NCBI GenBank assembly: GCA_014773175.1 | Contig: VXCM01000817.1 | Coordinates: 1-64,000 of the forward strand | DNA length: 64,000 nt | Source of the DNA: Lucifuga dentata | Taxonomy: Eukaryota; Chordata; Actinopteri; Ophidiiformes; Bythitidae | Reading direction: 5' to 3' | Shown here: one piece after another, positions 13,399 to 27,400 of the stretch | Layout of the letters: every line of letters begins with the position of its first letter | Position numbering within the stretch: the first letter of the stretch is position 1 | Position numbers and translations under genes: made by a program | Notes under the pieces: model-generated | Databases searched by the model: none | What the model was told of the DNA's origin: nothing | The model's input: only the letters and a program-made list of their open reading frames with translations

Positions 13399-14800
13399 AA
13401 ATGTATGGTCAAATAATTCTGTCAGTTTATGTACATGAAATCAAATTTCCTCTGCAGATAATTGAAAAGTATCCATTATGTCACATTTTTAACTGAAAAG
13501 TATTTATTCATAATTTTTTCCCATATTGTATTTTACGTATTCATAAATGAACCTGACAGTAGCAGAAACAGAAAATACAAACAATAAACTTTGATCATTG
13601 TATAATAAAGACAAATGTTTCAGTACAGCAGATTCATGTATTTAGACTTAATATTGAAATGTAACAAAAACAAAATGTAAATCCCCTCCACCACGTCACC
13701 GTCCTATTGGTCCACAGTGGGGTTTTTCTGCACCTCATATCTGGTCTTGACTCTGAACGTGAACTGAGAACTGATAATGAGTTTCACATGTAAGCTACAT
13801 TTAAATATCAGTGATCATTGTATAAAATGTGAGTTTAGCTGGCTACTAACTGCATCTCAAGATCCATTTGTTATCAGTTGTCTTTGTTACTACTCATAGA
13901 TGTCAGAAATTAAAGTATTAATGTCTGAAAAATTAGAATAAAAGTTATATTGCTTTACTGGTATAATTTTCATGTAAGCATTTACAGAAGGAGTATGCTG
14001 AAAAATGTGTGACAGTGATACAATGAATTGGAAAAGCTGATTTTAAATAATGTTTTAAAATTTAAAATTTAAATTTTTTAAAAACTTTTTAAATAACTTT
14101 TTTTAATACAAAAAAAAACTGATTTAAATCACCAAGGCATCTTCAAATCCTCACTCACTATACTATACTGTCTCTATCATATATATGTGTATATAATGTG
14201 TGTGTGTATTAAGCAGTGATGTGAAGTATTTCATATTGAGAAAAACTATGAAATTTAAATTTATGCATCTTTGAAAATTAAATGCTTTGGATTGACAGGG
14301 ATGTTAAAATAAAAAAAAAAAAATCAACGTGATGGAAAATTTAACCCTCTTGATTGAAAATGCTATGAAATTGTTGTTGTTGTTGTTGTTGTTGTTGTTA
14401 ATATTACTGTTATTATTAACCCGCAGTTTAAAGAACATAGGAAAGTGAAATGCATCGGTCATCGTGTTATATTTTCACTTAAAGTGTGGAATAGACCACT
14501 GGCCAGTTGGGGTGTTTGTATGGGGTCTAAAAACCATAACTGCAGATTTTGTCCTGGATAGTATTGTTTTTAAACAAGAAATATAAATAAACGTATTTAC
14601 ATGAAGTAGTCTGTCTGAAATATACATGATAAACTTCTTATTTATCTGCGCAGAGACGGTTTTGTCCTTTTTATTGCTTCCTGTTTCCCCCCTATTAAAG
14701 TGGGAGCGGCTCGGTGTCACGGGTAACCACTATTTACTTCCGCAGGTTCAAACAATTACAAGTGGAAGACGAAAACAGTTTGGATCAAAGCTGGAAAAAA
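13399..14800. other. frg1-asah1 intergenic spacer with asah1 promoter side
   Basis: This 1.4-kb AT-rich spacer includes a long A/T-only tract at 14040-14115 and a (TTG)n run at 14371-14399. The last 150 bases are less AT-rich and must hold the asah1 promoter/5' UTR. No gene or RNA is recognised. Confidence 0.6.
14371..14399. repeat. (TTG)n microsatellite
   Basis: About nine perfect TTG units lie roughly 400 bp upstream of asah1. Confidence 0.95.
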
Positions 14801-17800
14801 ATGGGTCGCTGTGGTTTGATTATTTTAGCGGCTTTAATGTCCGTCATATCCACACAGTTCATCCCGCCGGTAAGAGACGTTTCTGCCTTTCATTTACGGA
14901 AACATGAACACATGTAGCGCAGCTGTGTGTGTCTGCTGTGATCTACTTTGATGTCTGCTCTTCTGTCACTCACAAACCTGTAGCTCTGTCATTTACGATT
15001 TTATTTTAATTTACAGTATACTGAAGATTGTCGGACAGGCATGTATCCACCACAGGGCCCCACGTAAGTAACTTAAGTCTCAAAGATATTAAAGTCAGCG
15101 AAACGTTGTTGGAATAAGTATAAAGTCTGTCTTGTATTCACCTAATGTAGCAAAGTCATCGATGTGTTATGTAACATCTTCGCTATGAGCTGTGTTGCCT
15201 TCACTTGTTCCTCGTAAATACAGCTTAGAGTTTTATTTCCTTATCTGGATTTCTACTCATCAAATGCGATCTGATCTTCATCCAAGAGATAGACAAACAT
15301 ATTCTGCCTTAAATAAACTCCTACAGCACTTGGCTTTATTTATGAAATGTCGTTTAATTACTCAGAGTCCAGACTGGAATATAATAACTGGTAGAAAATA
15401 CTTAAGCAGCAGTAACCTTTACCAAAAGTTTCTTGTAGCTGCTGATTCATTTACACAACACTGAGGAAGAATTTTAGATCATTCCTCCTTACAAAACAAC
15501 CTCAGTTCATCAATATTTTGGGGATTTTTTTTTTTTTTTTTTTTNTTTTTTTTTTTTTTTTTTTGTATAAACAGCCTTCTTCAGGTCAAACCACAGTAGA
15601 CTGACAAACAAAATTTTTTTTTCTTTTTTTGTTTTTGTTTTTAATCGGTTTTGTTGTGTTGTAGCACTAATCTGCTGAGTCATTGCATTTATTGGAGAGC
15701 AGTACAGTATTGTCCTTTGTGTGCACAATGTTCAGTTTTGGTTTTTTGTTTTTTTTCTAATAATGGACACAGGAAGAGAGACTCCAGCAAATTCTAAATG
15801 CAGTTTTCCTGCTGTACCTCTTGGGTTTTCTTTCCACCTCCTTCATTTGGAAAAAAATTGCTCTTGACTTGATCTTTGCAGAACAGAGAGCAGCAACAGA
15901 ACTAAATTTCCACAATTTGTAGACAACTTGTCTTCCTAAGGCTTAATGCACACCGAAGTCTGAACACATGCTTTTGGAATATTTCCAGCTTCTCTACATG
16001 TCATTTTTGGTTTGGTTTTGATGAGGTTATGGATCACATGAAGACATGAACAGACTTTTCTTAAGAAGAGCAGACTAAGTTTGTTGTTCAGAGCAGCAGC
16101 ACCCTGAGAACTCCCCTCCAAATACAATCACAAACAGTTTAAATTAGTAAAATTGTGTAAATATTGCTGTGTTTTGAATTTAAGTTATGATACGTGTGGC
16201 TAAAGCATCAGTCCTTGTCATCAGGTTTAAAGGACCTGTCAGCTGGTACACAGTGGACCTTGATTTACCCCCCAGCAAGAGATGGTCGGCTCTGATTACT
16301 GAGAAGAAAACTGATGTAAGAACTTTGTCGTGTACTTTAAACATGTTTTATGTTTAAAGTCTGTCTCAGGAAGCAGAGAATAAAATGTTCGTTTACTTTT
16401 TAACTCTCTCGCTATAGCTGATTGAATTAATTCAGGCCATCAAAGACTTGGCTAATGCTTTTGTGCCCAGTGGGCGGCTGATCGAGCTGGTTGACATTAC
16501 TCTGGTGAGTAATTATTCTCACTGAATTTCAATTTCATAAAAGAGTTGTTATTTTAAAAAATGGGATTGTGACTGTATCATATTGGATAATCTACAGCCT
16601 TTAATGGTGGACACACTGCCGTACCCTTTTGGTGATGAAATTAAAGGAATTGCAGCTGCCTCAGGAGTTCCTCTTGGTAAGAGAACAGAAACTTTCTCAG
16701 CCCTTCATTCAGTGTGTAAAATCACAACCCTGATGATTTTCATTCAAAATGAGTAGAACAGACATAATTCATTATTTGACAACATCTTTAAATAAAGTGT
16801 GACACCCCTCTTATTTTTGCAGTTATTTAAAAGCTATTTCAGTGCTGTTCCAAAATAATGCTGCTGTAAAAAAAAAAAAAAATCTTTTAGCCAATATTCA
16901 TTGTTTGTACATAAATATATCACATAAACATATACCTCAAATTTCTTTTTTAAAGTAATTTTTTTTTTTTTTAAACAGGTGACCAATAAACTTAGTTACA
17001 AAAGATGACAGTAACTGTAAATATGAAATCACATTTTTAAGTGTAAACTTTATTGGAAATTAATTATTGTAAACAATAATTATAAATAAAACACAAATAT
17101 AAAAATGTTAAACTTGAAATAAGAAAATAAGGGTCAAATATATATATAGAATGCAGGCTTTAAAACATGTACTGCAGTTTCTTTTTAGAAATCTCTGCTC
17201 TGTTAAGGGTGTTTTTTTTTTTTTTTTTTTTTTTTTAAATGTAGGTGAAGTCACCTTGTTCAACATCTTCTATGAGGTGTTCACTGTCTGCACCTCAGTC
17301 ATAGCAGAAGATGCTAATGGTGGGTATTAGAACCAGCGATTCGCTTCTAGAAATATCTGACATTGGTACTAAAATGCATTTGGACTTTCCGCACTTCCAG
17401 GCAAACTTTTTCATGGTAGAAATCTGGATTTTGGATTATTTTTGGGGTAAGAAAATTGTTAATTAAAAAAAAAAAAAAAATCTTGTTAGTCCCAATTCAG
17501 TCCTAGTAAGATGAGATGGATGTCTTGCTCTTTGCAGCTGGGATGAAAAAAACAAGTCATGGATCATTAGTGAGAAGCTGAAGCCTCTAGTGGTCAACAT
17601 TGACTTCAAGAGAAATAACCAGATTGTCTTCAGGTCCACCAACTTTGCAGGATATGTTGGCATGCTGACTGGCATCAAACCTGTAAGTCTTTTAATGTCA
17701 TACCTAAAGATGACACTTAGCCTTATTTAACCTGTCAGAACTGCTGTGTCCTCATACAGATCTGCTTTATGGTCTTTTATCAGTCAACAAAGCTTTTTGT

Positions 17801-19933
17801 TTCCTTCTTAGCACACATTCACTCTGACCATGAATGAACGCTTCAGCCTGGATGGAGGATATATTGGTGAGTGTTAAGCTGTTTTGCCCACCAGGTTAGA
17901 TAAAGAAATAAAATTATGTTTCATAACTTTGTAGTCATTATTTCAACCTGTTAAAATGCAGGAATTCTGGAGTGGATCCTGGGAAAAAGAGATGGGATGT
18001 GGATGAGCTTTCTCACTCGCTCAGTTCTTGAAAATGCTACTAGGTATAGTCAAGTTAATATTTAATATATTTAATGTGTTGTACTTCAGGGGACAGCAAA
18101 ACAAACTATAATGCTCACAGTGTTTAAAAAGTGCAACATGAAGACTACCTATGTTGCTGAAATCTATAATGATTATAGAAATACTTCAGAAAAATAAAAT
18201 GCTGTAATCCATAAACAGATCCAGTTTATTAAATATAAATTGACAACAAGGTCGACTATCTCATTTATGCATCTTTTCTCATCATCACCAGCTACAAAGA
18301 GGCAAAAACTCACCTGGCTGAGACCAAGCTGCTTGCTCCGGCCTACTTCATCCTTGGAGGAAACCAGACAGGCGAGGCCTGCATCATCACCAGATCCAGA
18401 CTGTTCAGTCTTGATATCTGGGAGTAAGTACTACAGCTTTGTACGTGGATTGACTGTGAAAAATATATTACCTTTCCTGTGTAGAATATTGAGAATTCTG
18501 TGGTTGTTTTGCTTGTTATGAGATTCAAATACAAGGACATTGTTACAATCAAAGCCAAAAATCAAAGTGATTTGATAACAAGGCTGTTCACACAGAAATG
18601 CAGAGTTACTTTATATAACCTGACCAAACCTAGAGGCCCTCTAGAGTGCATACATACCTACACCATTGCCCCACAGCCCTCAGATAGATTTTTCTTGCCA
18701 TTATAAAGTCAGACTTTTGCTATCATTACCTCAAAGTAAGATGTGTAAACAAGATTGATCATGCAGTTTCTTTCTACAGCTGTGTTGCGGGACATCATCC
18801 TGTTGGATCTGTATTTGTAACTGTTAAAAAATATGTCACAATCACCTTATCCTGCTGGATCAGCATGATCTTAACTACACATACTGTAGTGTAGGCGGTA
18901 GCTGCATGTTTCAAGCCTTATTTGTTAATGTACAGTGATGCCATAAATGTGACATATATAAATCCACCTGGATTAAATATGCTGGATCTGAATCTGGCTA
19001 AAATGCATTTGTTTATTGTAGGATACATATGCCTTCCCCCCCNCCCAACTAACCAAGTGCGGAAAAAAATCCTATATCTGGATGCTGATCTGCCTCAAAA
19101 TCTAATCAACTCTTCCTTGACCCAAGGCCCACCTCTCTACAAAATTTCATCAAAATCTGTCTGCTTTTTGAATATCCTGTTGACAAAAACACCAATGAAA
19201 ACATCCTCCTTGGCAGACTTTATACTTCAGAGTACCATGTGACTGTGACCTTTCACTGTGTTCTGCTTTTGAGCAGCAGCTAAAAGTCACACTGATGAAA
19301 CTTGTCATGTTTGCATGTCTTGTGACACAACCTATTGCTTAAAAAAGCTGAGACCTTTGGTGTTAAATTACTTTTGGAACTTTATATAAGAAATCAATGG
19401 CATGTCACATATTGAGGGTTTTGTTTTTCAGGATCGACCTGGACCTGGACCGGTGGTATGTCCTGGAGACAAACTATGACCACTGGAAAGAACCTTTCTT
19501 CCTGGATGATCGCCGAACTCCTGCCATGAGGTGTATGAACCAAACCAAACAGACTGTGAGTGCTGTTGGTGCCTGCTGGCCTACTTTAATGTTTGCAGAT
19601 ATCAGTTAAGCTAGTTGTGATTCTGGGTCTGAAGTCCATTAAGCTGCGAGTGTGGCAGTAAGTGATGAGACACCTTTGATGTGTTGTTGTTGTTTGGTAG
19701 AACATCTCGCTGAAGACAATGTACGATGTCCTCTCAACCAAACCAGTGTTGAACAAGGTGAGACTTTTCATCATATCTGGGCCATTTATTGTTTTGAACT
19801 AACTCAACTGACATGTTTTCCTTCATCTTTGATGCTCTTACAGTTGACCACGTACACCACACTGATGGATGTGTCGGAGGGTAAACTGGAATCGTATATC
19901 CGTGAATGCCCAAATCCCTGCATGCCCTGGTGA
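14801..19933 (+). CDS. asah1: Acid ceramidase (N-acylsphingosine amidohydrolase 1), 14 exons
   Basis: Exons are 14801-14869, 15017-15063, 16225-16315, 16418-16504, 16598-16676, 17245-17319, 17401-17446, 17538-17682, 17812-17866, 17962-18043, 18292-18423, 19432-19555, 19701-19757 and 19844-19933. They sum to 1179 nt (392 aa; human 395). The first ATG opens a hydrophobic signal peptide (about 1-19). The enzyme is a lysosomal Ntn-hydrolase that splits ceramide into sphingosine and fatty acid after self-cleavage that exposes a catalytic Cys. That Cys is C140 here, in VCTSVIAED, at the start of the beta subunit. Family landmarks are [77 protein letters not shown] and the C-terminal CPNPCMPW. N-glycosylation sequons include NATS, NQTG and NQTK. 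The paralogue NAAA is less similar. Fish can have asah1a and asah1b; the sequence does not tell me which this is. Confidence 0.96.
19055..19215 (+). repeat. Dispersed repeat with a CCTCCTTGGC end in asah1 intron 11
   Basis: The block contains AAAATCTAATCAACTCTTCC, ACAAAATTTCATCAAAATCT, a TATCCTGTTGACAAA segment and a terminal CATCCTCCTTGGCAG. This is the layout of a widespread fish dispersed repeat, possibly the 3' tail of an RTE-type LINE, which usually ends in CCTTGGCGGAGG. The copy is degenerate and noncoding. The single N at 19043 lies just upstream in a C-run. Confidence 0.5.
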
Positions 19934-20625
19934 TCCTCCAAGCACCAACACCTGATGAACGTGTAAATGCTTCAGCACATGGGAAGCCGTGGTGGAAATG
20001 ACCTGTGCCGATGTTGGCAAAAATGTGACTGTTCTCATTAATGTTTGCACAGCAACTAATCGATTGTACCAAAGTTTTCTTACTAGCAATGTTGATTTGA
20101 CATTTGCATAATTTTTTTTTTCAATCCAAACACTGAATTAATGCTTTATTAAAAATTTTGAAATAGTAAATCCCAAATGGTTTTTTTTTTCTGTTGTAAT
20201 AGGAGTACAAACATTAAACAAACTCATAAATCTTTTACCAATTTTTGAACTCTAATGATTATATAATTGTAATTATTAATCAGGTGTTAAATGGGAAATA
20301 TTTTGTAACGTGTTTATTTTTGTTGGTGTGTGATGTCCAGTTGTAGGCAGAATACATCAGTGGCTGTCAGGGACCCCCGAGATGAATTCAAAGATTGCAT
20401 AATATACTGCATATTTCCAGTATGATTCTGTAAGATTTCTACAGTCAGAAAGAGAATTTAAAAAACGTGTCGTACTGTACATGCACACACACGGCAGGAT
20501 TGTTGAAAGTTGGCTGCTTCCATTTCTGGTTTTGTGGTTGTGGAAAGCTGCAGGCCAACACACGAGTGACTATTTCTTCAACAGATGTACCTCATGGCTG
20601 ACTACCTTTCTTTATTCTGATGGTT

Positions 20626-20631
20626 AATAAA
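20626..20631 (+). terminator. asah1 polyadenylation signal AATAAA
   Basis: This is the first AATAAA after the asah1 stop, about 690 bp downstream. Further copies at 20713, 20717 and 20732 could serve as alternatives. Confidence 0.5.
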
Positions 20632-20866
20632 AGGACTCGCAAATCTGTAATTCTACTTGGAATGTGATAATTTGTACTATGTGAGCTACATTTTAGTGTT
20701 GGTAAAGTTTTGAATAAATAAATCATCATTGAATAAATCATGGCATTGTTCTTTAGTAGAATGAATATAAATGTATTAATACTGAGGATTGATATGAACC
20801 ATATAAGTGTGTACATTAGTTCCACATGGAATATAAGAGTAAATCCATTTTCAAATGTTCCAATAG

Positions 20867-20872
20867 TTTATT
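20867..20872 (-). terminator. Candidate pcm1 polyadenylation signal (AATAAA on minus strand)
   Basis: TTTATT on the plus strand lies about 550 bp beyond the pcm1 stop codon. Together with the plus-strand signals at 20626-20737 it marks the tail-to-tail boundary between asah1 and pcm1. Other TTTATT words occur nearby, so the exact site is uncertain. Confidence 0.35.
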
Positions 20873-21421
20873 ATTTAAAACTTATTACTTTAGTCGACGC
20901 TTTAATTGCATGAAAATCAAGTGAGACTAACCATAAACAGCAAAAAGATGAACAGTATATAAAGATGTTTAAGCAGGGATAAAAGTGAACTTTGACCTCT
21001 AATATACATAAAATGTTTTCAACCAGGACAAAAAAAAAAAAAAAAANAAAAAAAAAAAAAAAAAAGCTAAAGCCATTCAGACTACAGCTGAACTAACATT
21101 CTACTTTAATCTCTTAATATTTCAGAAGTACACAAAATAGATGAGCTTTAAAACAGTAAGGCCAAAACAATTCAACAAAACATTACAAATCACTAACTGA
21201 TCCCAAAACCAAGAACCAGACTAAAATGGCTCTCAACAGCTATTTCAAACAGAGAATTATATAACTGTCAATCAGCAGCACAGAGATTACCCAACCCCCA
21301 AATAAACAACTAATCACAAAACACTTGAAGATTAAGAATAATCAATCTATCATAGATCTAGAACTGATGTAAGAGTGCAGATATAATGTTGCTACAACCA
21401 ACTGACTTTAAGACATGTCCT
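20873..21421 (-). other. Probable pcm1 3' UTR with A-run/N join
   Basis: AT-rich noncoding sequence follows the pcm1 stop. It contains a run of about 35 A on the plus strand interrupted by one N at 21047, and no conserved ORF. Confidence 0.5.
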
Positions 21422-24400
21422 TCACATACTCTGGGCACCAACAGTTTCTGAAAAAAAGACAAAAAAAATAAAAATTAAAAAAAAAACTTATTTTATGTGT
21501 AGACACAATAGCTGCTTATACCAGCATGGATGTTAACACCATGGCTTGACTTCAGCAGGTGTTTGGCAAATAAATGAACTTGAATCTTATCTGGCAAAGA
21601 CTGTAATCCATACCTGGTTCTTTGAGTGTTTGTGCATTCCCAACCAGCCCGGTCAGAGATTCAGCATTCCCACCAAGGATCTCTGCAGACAGACTGTTGT
21701 TCTGCTGCTCTGCCACAATTCTCTTCTGAAGCTCCTCCTAAAGTTACAGCACAGTACATCCATGAGAAAAATATGTTTTCACACAATAACGGTACTGCTT
21801 AAAGGACCATACCATCCATTTTGCATGTTTGAGCCTAATATAATCAATTTTCATACACGTAACATTACTGACAAAAACAGACACTGACGCTCAGACACAA
21901 TCTCTCACACTCAAACATAAAAATACACATACGCAGACATACATACACTTCCATTTGCACCTGCACTTAATCCGATCCTTACACTCTTGCACATGCCAAA
22001 ATACACAACCCCACTTTATGGAACTTTATGAAACTGCAAACTCTTTGCACAGACTTTTACTCTTATTTCAGTACAGTAAACGTGTTCTTTTGCACTATTT
22101 TGTCTATGCTCATGTCTTGTTACTGCACTTCTTGACTATGTGCACTATGTTAAATGTTTCTCCAGGAGGTCTGGAGAAACAGCATTTCATCCCACTTGTG
22201 TACTTGTATATGGATGATTTGACAAAGTTCTGATTGATTTACTGACTGACTGATGAAGCACACACACCTCACACATGACTGTAAGCTGCAATGGTAAGTC
22301 CTCCACCTTGACAAAGTCTTCCTCATCAGACTTCTGGCTGGTATTACCTGAGCCCACCTCCTACAGCAATAAAAGGTAAGGTATTTTATTAACACATAAT
22401 TACTCGTACATAATATTCAAGTAGAGGTTGCACTTTAATTCCTCATAAAACCATTTAGGTAAATCTGATGTTTGGATGACTGCATATATCCTGAGCTGAT
22501 TTTCAGTTAAAAGCATCTTCAGCCGTGCTCTTACATCTACATTGATCATGACGGGTGAGTCTGTGTCGGGGCTGCTAGTGGTGGTTGACTCTTTAGGGAT
22601 GTCGTGACCGTGGGAGGCTTTAGTGTTTCCTTCTGAGATGGCGGCGGCCCCATCCTTACTCTCCTCCTCAGAGCTCTGGCACTCCATCATAGACTGATGT
22701 TCTACTGTGGAATCCACAATCTCAACAGATTTGTTGGTCTCTGTTAGACAAGAAAGAGGCATGTAGCAAAGAGAAGTGGGGACTGATGAGAGAAAAATGT
22801 GATACAGATTTAAGATTTCTATCACACAAAATACTCGGTATATTTACCTGCATATTTAAACTTTTGGTTGTACTCTGATTGATTTTAAATATCATGTAAA
22901 AAACATAATTGACGGTGTACTCTGAATAGATCTAGGTTATGAAGTGTCAATGATCCATTGTCCTCTAATCAGCTTAACAATCTCTGCATGTGTTTCCTCC
23001 CCTGGCATGCTTTTCCTCATAAGCTAATTAAGCAGTCATGTATGTGCTGGCAAATGACAGAATCCTATGTATTCCATGAATCCATGTCCATCCATCTTTC
23101 TCTGCATTTCTGCCTTAATACAGACAAAAATCAGAGTATAATGTGCAAGTAAATGTACTGACTGTCCAACATACGGTTGGAGGGAAATCCTTCTTGAGAA
23201 GATCAAGAAGTCCTCACCATCATTATTCTCTGGACACTTGTGTTCATCTTTGGTTTCCTGGCTTCCGCTGGGTGATGCCCCCTGCAGTATAGAAATTATA
23301 CAGATCAGACTAAGCCAACAGCGTGAGTTCAAGTAAGCCACGGTTGTTTGAAAAAACAAGTCTCTGTGGTTGACTGTGACCCTGACCTGCTGCTCCACAA
23401 GTCCATCTGCAGAAGCCTGCAAGGAGGTTTGGACATCTACAGGCCCAGACTCAAACTCCTCCATTTCCTCCATCTCATTCTCATCCTCTCCACTGCCGTA
23501 GTTTGTCAGGGCCTGAGTCTCTGCTTTGGAAAGACCTGTGTTCAATGATGGATTATCATTATCAAGCGATTAAAAAAAATCTTGAGCGTTGAAATTTGTA
23601 ATTGAGTAAAGCAAAAGTAAAGTAGGGAAGTACTGAACCTTTTAACACAACTGAGTGAAAAATATGTAAATCAATCAAAACTCAAGAAAACTTTCTCAAG
23701 AGTGAGTTGTTTTTTAAATTCAAAAATTCACTCACTGATAGAAAGAGGCATTTGAAGTCCACCTTCTTCCTCCTCATCTTCCTCTTCAACCTCTGAAGCT
23801 TCACTGCTCCTGTTATTTTTCATCTCTGTTTGCAGGTACGGCTTCTGGCGTGCACAGTCACCAGTCTGCTCAGCCTCATCTTGGTCCTGGAAGAGACAGA
23901 AATTATTGTATCACTGATGCCTGATGTAGTTTGTGACTGTTTAATTATCAGTATCACTTACCTTGTCTTCATCCAGGTAGGACTGAGAAACTGAGTCACC
24001 TACAGCTAGTAGATTTTCCTAAAGGGAGATATGGAAACAGTCAAATTAGTCTGATTATGATACACAATTCTGTACTACAACAACACAGAGGAGGAACAAA
24101 AAGAACCTGGAGCCTGTGCTCGGCTTTTCTGGGTAGCTGCTCGGCCTTCTTCCCGTTCTTGTGCTTGGCTGCCAAGGCCATACTGCTGTTATTGTCCAAG
24201 TCCTGCATAAGCTTAAAGAAGGCCAGTTCATTGAAGAGGATCTCTGAGATCTCCACCAGAAGGTCCTCTCCACAATCCTTCAGAGTACGGCCCTTAAATT
24301 TACTGAGAGAATCCTGGGTGAGGAAAGAGACAGGGTGAAATATCAGAAGGGCTGCTGTTTATTTGTTATGATTAAACTTTACATTTGAGGAACCTGATAT

Positions 24401-27400
24401 TTTGGCAGACGTCATACCTGCAGTATGCCTCTCAGCTGTCTGTGGAAAAAGCGGACAAACTCCTTGCTCTCATCATTCTGCTGGGTGAGAGTAAGGACCA
24501 TGCGCTGCACAGATGCCAGCAGCTGGTGGGAACATACTTCATCCATGTTTTCCTGATAAAACAAGTACAACCAAACACATCCCATATGTGTCTAAATCCA
24601 CAAAAACACAATGTGGATTTCAAAAACTAAATTCAGTAATTATCACATTTGATTTTTCATTTTCTAGTGGCACAAGTTACAGCTCTCTGTGTTAGTTATC
24701 CTACCTTGAGGAAAGGAATGACCTCTGTCATAATCGCCTTGATCTGACGATCCAACTGCTGGGTGTCAATCTGAGGGCAATGCAAATCAGCAGCTACACC
24801 TGCACACAAACAAAAAAAAACCTGTTGTTTTATTCAAGTAAGCAATATGAGCTGCAATTAAAGGACAAAGTGGAGAGCAATGATGTTGCTACACAACTTT
24901 GCACATGGCGTACGCAGGCAGGGGTATGTAATTGAGTACCTTCAACTGGTTCAGCAGGTTTAGCAGAAGGATGCTCAGCATTAGAGACTTCAGAGTCACC
25001 CGCACCTGCAGTGCTGGTGTTGCAGGGGTTAAACTCAGCTTTAAGCTTCATGCGCTCATACTCCCTAATCCTGGCCAGAGCTTTGTCTAAATGAATCACT
25101 GTGTTGCCTATTAGAGCGGCACAGAAAGAAATGCAAGGGGAGTCAAAGAGAGACAGACATGGAGTATAAAGACATCAAATCAATAAGGCAGGAGACAGGA
25201 GGAAAGATTGCAATGGATATTAATACATCTGCAGATTTACACAACAGGATCAAGTACTGGAACGAACAAGTACTGCAAATATGCCAAATATGCCAACCTA
25301 TGTCAATGAAGTCTCACAAATCTAAATTTCACTTTACAGTCCTGTCCTGAAAGGTGTCTTTCATCAGGCTTGGCCATTCAGTCCTGATCCCATGGTGTAA
25401 AATGTTTTATTTACCATCACAAGCCCCGATTAACTCTGCTGAAAGACCTTGATTTGCTTTAGTTAGAAGCCATAAGCAAAGCGTTTGACTTGAAGGTTCA
25501 GATAGCGATACAGTTTTTAACAAGCTTTTTAAAAAAAGAAATAGTGTATATGTGTCCATACCTAGGTCATCATTAGCAAACGGCTCCAGGTTGGAGGAAG
25601 CTGACGTGTTGCTGTCATTGCCCAGAGATTCTGCATCATCCCTGTTCTTCATTGTGTTCTGTGTGATCCTCAAATTCTTCTCCAGCACCTCCTAAATAAA
25701 GTGAGCACTGCATTATGATGCACACATGGCATACACCTTACGTTTCCAAAACAAAATAGTTTTGCTCCTGATTGTCTTCTGATTATAAGAAAACAGATGA
25801 TTTGTCATAGATCCCCTGTGGAAAAAAGCCTAACCTCCCCCAGAATTCCTAAAGGAATGAGAATTTTCCAGGGTATATCATGAACAAAAGCATTGGTAGC
25901 TTCTCTTGCCATTATGCCAATGTGGAAAATTAGACATTTCATCCATCATTCTTGAACAAAGGCATTATTCAGACAGACAAAAGGCCTGACTTCCAATTAG
26001 CAGAACCTCAGGGCCCATGCCTAGAACAAAGAACACATCTGATCTGACAAACAAGCCTCAGAGAAAGAGAGAGGCCATTTCTCAAAGACAGGCCTTTGAA
26101 GTTTTGCTGTCAATTTAATGTCAAAGACAATGAAAATGAGAGGAACATATAAAATAAGAGAATAATGGAACACAAGAGGGGATAAAAAAAAAAGACAAGG
26201 CAAAGAAGGATAAAAGGAGACAAGCCCGAGATAGAAACCGAGAAAGATGAATTAAGAGGTAAAAAAGGGAGCAAATAAAAGTGACAGAGACTTAAGAGAG
26301 CATGGAACTGAAGGTTGGAGAGAAAGATTTGGACAGATAGAGACTTTCATATTAAGGAGGACACATAAAAAAAGACAAACGATAGAATGAAGTATTGCAA
26401 AGTGTACAAATATGTGACATTGGGTAGAGATGTGTGTCTTACTGCATCACTGGTAGCCAGACTTTCACTGGGTGTGAGTTCAGACTGAGAGCCTGCAGCC
26501 CATGCTGCAGGACCAAGAGGGGGCAAGTGGTCCTCAGAGGCACTCTTCTCTGCCAGGTGTCTCGCCACTATATCCTGAGGCAAACACAGGCATTGAAGCA
26601 TTGATTAAAGCTGTCAAGGAACATTCCAATCTTGTATCAAGAACATTGATTCAAACAGCAGTCAGACATTAGCAGACTCTCACTGAGGCTCTGACTCAGC
26701 TGTCACACGTTAGCATACCTGCAGGGAATACAGAGCCCTCTGTCGCAAGTAGTCTGTGCTGAGCAGCTGCAGCTCATGGAAGAGCTCAATGAGAAAGTGA
26801 GGTCGGGACTCATTCTGAGATATCAAAGTAGCCACCTCGGAGTAAATGGTCTCCCTCAGAGCTTCAAACAACGAGAAGTCGCTACTGGCATCTACAGATT
26901 CAAAATAACAGCGTGAGATTTGGATGGATCCATCCATAATCTCCAAAACATGATGATGATATTGTGACTCAGAAAAACGGTTTTACAGGGCCAAAGATTC
27001 AGCCTGCTTCCAGACTTGGAAGGTTTGGTTAAAGTTCTCATGCGTAGGTGACATAGAGCACAACACAAAGAAATGATGCAGGGTGAGTTTACCTGGTGCT
27101 TCTGTGCATGCAATTCTGTTAGAGAGGAAGGGTGTTCTCCAAGCATAGGCTGTGAGCAAGATACATTACAGCAACAAAAAACAAAGGAAATGCACCCAAA
27201 ATTTAAAATGTGGCCATGACAAATGTGCAAATAAAAGTAAATAAAAGTGATATAAAAAATCTAAAATGTACAATGGAAAATGTACATATTGACATGACAA
27301 ATTAATACTGATATTAAAAGTATAAAGGGGAGATTATAGTTCAAAAATTTTACTGCAAGTAGTTTTAACCAGGAGTTTTTTATACCAGAGGAGAGGTCAT

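Noticed and set aside
14714..14917. N-terminally extended asah1 frame
   Set aside because: The frame upstream of 14801 begins at GTG, not ATG, and would bury the signal peptide. ATG 14801 is used instead.
19734..20072. 112-codon minus-strand ORF at the asah1 3' end
   Set aside because: It is antisense to the last two asah1 exons and UTR and lacks homology.
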